Positions 7,078 to 7,870 of a DNA stretch of 7,870 bases are shown here, piece by piece; position 1 is the stretch's first letter; each line of letters opens with the position of its first letter. This DNA comes from CAZIHO01 sp964538875 (GTDB lineage Bacteria; Pseudomonadota; Gammaproteobacteria; Chromatiales; Chromatiaceae), in assembly GCA_964538875.1 (NCBI GenBank), contig CAZIHO010000139.1, positions 1 through 7,870 on the forward strand, written 5' to 3'. Position numbers and translations under genes: made by a program. The notes beneath the pieces are model-generated. The model did not search any database. It was not told the DNA's origin and saw only the letters and a list, made by a program, of their open reading frames with translations.

Positions 7078-7082
7078 ATCTA

Positions 7083-7514
7083 ATGCCATCAGCCATCACT
7101 CGCCATCTGGGGGACATGCTGTTCGAGACCGAGATCAACGGGCAGCGTGTTGTGTGTGATGTAACGCCCGCCTTGGGCGGCAAGGGTCGCGCCGGCACCC
7201 CGCCGGACCTGTTCGTGGTCTCCATCGGCGCCTGCGTGGCGGCCTTCGCCGTCAACTACTGTGAGAAGCAGGGAATAGACACCAGCGGCATGTCGGTCGA
7301 GACCCAGTTCGAGAAAGCCGACAACCCGACCCATCTCAACGACTTCCGGATTCACGTGCGATTGCCCAATGGCACCTGCGGCGAACGCCTTGCTGCCGTC
7401 CAACGGGTGGCCGACCGCTGCATCATCCAGGAAACTTTGAGCCGGGTGAAGGCCCCCGAGATCCGCGTCAGTGATCGCGACACCCTGGCCGCCGAGGTCG
7501 TGGCGCCGGCCTGA
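7083..7514 (+). CDS. OsmC/Ohr family protein (probable thiol peroxidase-type stress protein)
   Basis: Members of this family are small cytoplasmic dimers that reduce organic hydroperoxides through a pair of cysteines. The 143-residue product has the usual GTPPDLFVVSIGACVAAFAV region with the first cysteine at C51 in the long central helix, and the second at C113 in DRCIIQETL. The spacing of 62 residues suits the family. C25, C60 and C99 are extra. The second motif lacks the CP found in many members (C-I-I-Q here), so it fits the YhfA-like branch of OsmC proteins better than Ohr; substrate is not predictable. It is divergent from glnB and stands alone, with its own promoter-like boxes, a palindrome and a strong ribosome binding site, and is followed by a hairpin 12 bases after the stop. 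Confidence 0.88.
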   Translation: MPSAITRHLGDMLFETEINGQRVVCDVTPALGGKGRAGTPPDLFVVSIGACVAAFAVNYCEKQGIDTSGMSVETQFEKADNPTHLNDFRIHVRLPNGTCGERLAAVQRVADRCIIQETLSRVKAPEIRVSDRDTLAAEVVAPA

Positions 7515-7526
7515 CCGTCGCCCCTC

Positions 7527-7547
7527 AGCACCCCTTCGGCAGGTGCT
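7527..7547 (+). terminator. Hairpin with a UUCG loop after the osmC-like gene, possible terminator
   Basis: AGCACC (7527-7532) pairs with GGTGCT (7542-7547), and within the loop a C and G close a TTCG tetraloop (7534-7539). It begins 12 bases after the osmC-like stop codon. No T-run follows, so termination is likely but not certain; it could instead belong to the hairpin-rich region to its right. Confidence 0.45.
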
Positions 7548-7565
7548 CGGGAGGTAGAACCGTCG

Positions 7566-7581
7566 CGGGGGCAATCTCCCG
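7566..7581. repeat. Small GC-rich hairpin
   Basis: CGGGGG (7566-7571) pairs with CTCCCG (7576-7581) around a CAAT loop, with one G-T pair. It is the second of five hairpins in 150 bases. Alone it is within what GC-rich DNA can give by chance. Confidence 0.3.
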
Positions 7582-7584
7582 GGA

Positions 7585-7601
7585 CCTGCTGACCCTGCTG
7601 A
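7585..7601. repeat. Tandem repeat CCTGCTGA, two copies
   Basis: CCTGCTGA occurs at 7585-7592 and 7594-7601, a nine-base period with one spacer base. It lies between the hairpins of the intergenic region. Role unknown. Confidence 0.35.
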
Positions 7602-7614
7602 AGGCATCCCTCTG

Positions 7615-7637
7615 GCTCCCACCCTCCGGGTGGGAGC
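7615..7637. repeat. REP-like element: perfect 10-bp stem with a 3-base loop
   Basis: GCTCCCACCC (7615-7624) and GGGTGGGAGC (7628-7637) are perfect inverted copies around TCC. On the minus strand the shape is GCTCCCACCC-GGA-GGGTGGGAGC, like the GGA-looped hairpins that recur between genes of gammaproteobacteria. Its position beside a RAYT gene supports a REP identity. No T-run follows on the plus strand; it could still act as a transcript end for either neighbour. Confidence 0.6.
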
Positions 7638-7644
7638 AAGGGCT

Positions 7645-7688
7645 GACGCTCCAGCGTCGCGTGCTTTAGGCACGCCTCCGGGGCCTAC
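7645..7688 (-). repeat. REP-like element: GTAG foot and two adjoining hairpins next to the RAYT gene
   Basis: Read on the minus strand this begins with GTAG (7685-7688), then a hairpin GCGTGC-CTAAA-GCACGC (7659-7675), directly followed by GACGCT-GG-AGCGTC (7645-7658). REP elements served by RAYT transposases typically carry a GTAG or GGAG foot 5' of an imperfect hairpin, and GACGCTGGAGCGTC-type hairpins are familiar from gammaproteobacterial REPs. The GTAG overlaps the RAYT stop codon. Copies elsewhere in the genome would settle the assignment. Confidence 0.6.
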
Positions 7689-7870
7689 CAATGGGTCTCC
7701 ACATCCACCAACCCCGCCAACCCTGCGTAATTGCGGGCGCTGGAATACCGCCAATGCAGGGGGTCGTCCACATACCCCCGCACGACCGGATTCTGGTGCA
7801 TGTACTCCAACTTCTGCCGCATCATCTCCTCCCCCTGCACCTGCTCCGGGTGGGACCCCTCCTGCCACAC
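7685..7870 (-). CDS. C-terminal end of a REP-associated tyrosine transposase (RAYT, Y1/HUH type), truncated by the window edge
   Basis: Sixty-one residues are visible before a TAG at 7685-7687; the gene continues right of the window, so the GTG at 7870 is an internal valine codon. The sequence has the RAYT hallmark KLEYMHQNPVVRGYV, followed by DPLHWRYSSARNYAG. RAYTs are single-domain HUH nucleases related to IS200/IS605 TnpA that cut and join REP DNA as single strands. The tyrosine in KLEYMH (codon 7802-7804) is in the place of the catalytic tyrosine; the HUH motif should lie in the missing part. The visible frame is intact, so this may be a working copy. REP-like hairpins lie directly downstream. 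RAYTs are usually single-copy and lack IS ends. Confidence 0.85.
   Translation of the reverse strand: MWQEGSHPEQVQGEEMMRQKLEYMHQNPVVRGYVDDPLHWRYSSARNYAGLAGLVDVETHW

Larger units (their letters stand above)
6709..7082. other. 374-bp divergent intergenic region between glnB and the osmC-like gene
   Basis: The left part (6709-6780) holds the glnB leader and promoter. The middle (about 6780-6940) shows no gene, RNA structure or repeat that I can support; the open frames there are rich in Pro, Gly and Arg and look like chance. The right part (6941-7082) holds a direct repeat, a weak promoter, a palindrome and the Shine-Dalgarno of the osmC-like gene, each listed separately. Confidence 0.7.

Noticed and set aside
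6748..7089. A 113-codon minus-strand frame across the glnB-osmC intergenic region
   Set aside because: It is Pro/Gly/Arg-rich, covers both promoters and has no ribosome binding site or recognisable motif.
7515..7684. CRISPR array
   Set aside because: The hairpins differ in sequence and spacing; there are no regular repeats with unique spacers.
7089..7868. A 259-codon minus-strand frame spanning the osmC-like gene and the RAYT region
   Set aside because: It runs antisense to osmC and in the wrong frame of the clear RAYT tail; composition is non-protein-like.

Overview
The window reads as a stretch of ordinary chromosome from a high-GC gammaproteobacterium. The evidence is close resemblance of the CysM, P-II, RlmD and RecQ products to the E. 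coli proteins, the cysM-rlmD pair (also adjacent in pseudomonads), and a REP-associated transposase tail with REP-like hairpins at the right edge. I cannot name the genus. I see no tRNA, rRNA, CRISPR array, prophage or defence island.

Layout. The left edge (1-209, +) is the C-terminal end of an unrecognised protein. It converges with and slightly overlaps a small DUF423 membrane-protein gene (190-609, -). recQ (719-2533, +) is divergent from DUF423, and its promoter-like boxes sit so close to the ATG that the mRNA may be nearly leaderless. A GC-rich hairpin separates recQ from the end of a four-gene leftward block.

That block (6708 down to 2589, -) reads in order of transcription: glnB (P-II nitrogen sensor), cysM (cysteine synthase B), rlmD (23S rRNA m5U methyltransferase) and a family-5 substrate-binding lipoprotein with no permease or ATPase genes in view. 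The gaps are 8, 20 and 6 bases, so it is probably one operon, with a good sigma70-type promoter at 6750-6778. It joins nitrogen signalling, sulfur assimilation, ribosome modification and possibly peptide binding.

Between glnB and the divergent osmC-like gene lies 374 bp without a gene. It holds the glnB promoter and, near osmC, a direct repeat, a weak promoter and a 20-bp near-perfect palindrome. The OsmC/Ohr-family gene (7083-7514, +) has a strong Shine-Dalgarno and both expected cysteines.

The right edge (7515-7870) is the only accessory-looking part. It has a run of hairpins, the distal ones resembling REP elements, next to the C-terminal end of a REP-associated tyrosine transposase (RAYT) on the minus strand. 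The GTAG that typically marks the 5' foot of such REPs overlaps the RAYT stop codon. I found no convincing undescribed multi-gene system. The most worthwhile leads are the RAYT/REP junction, the palindrome before osmC, the possibly leaderless recQ and the orphan binding protein fused by position to rlmD.
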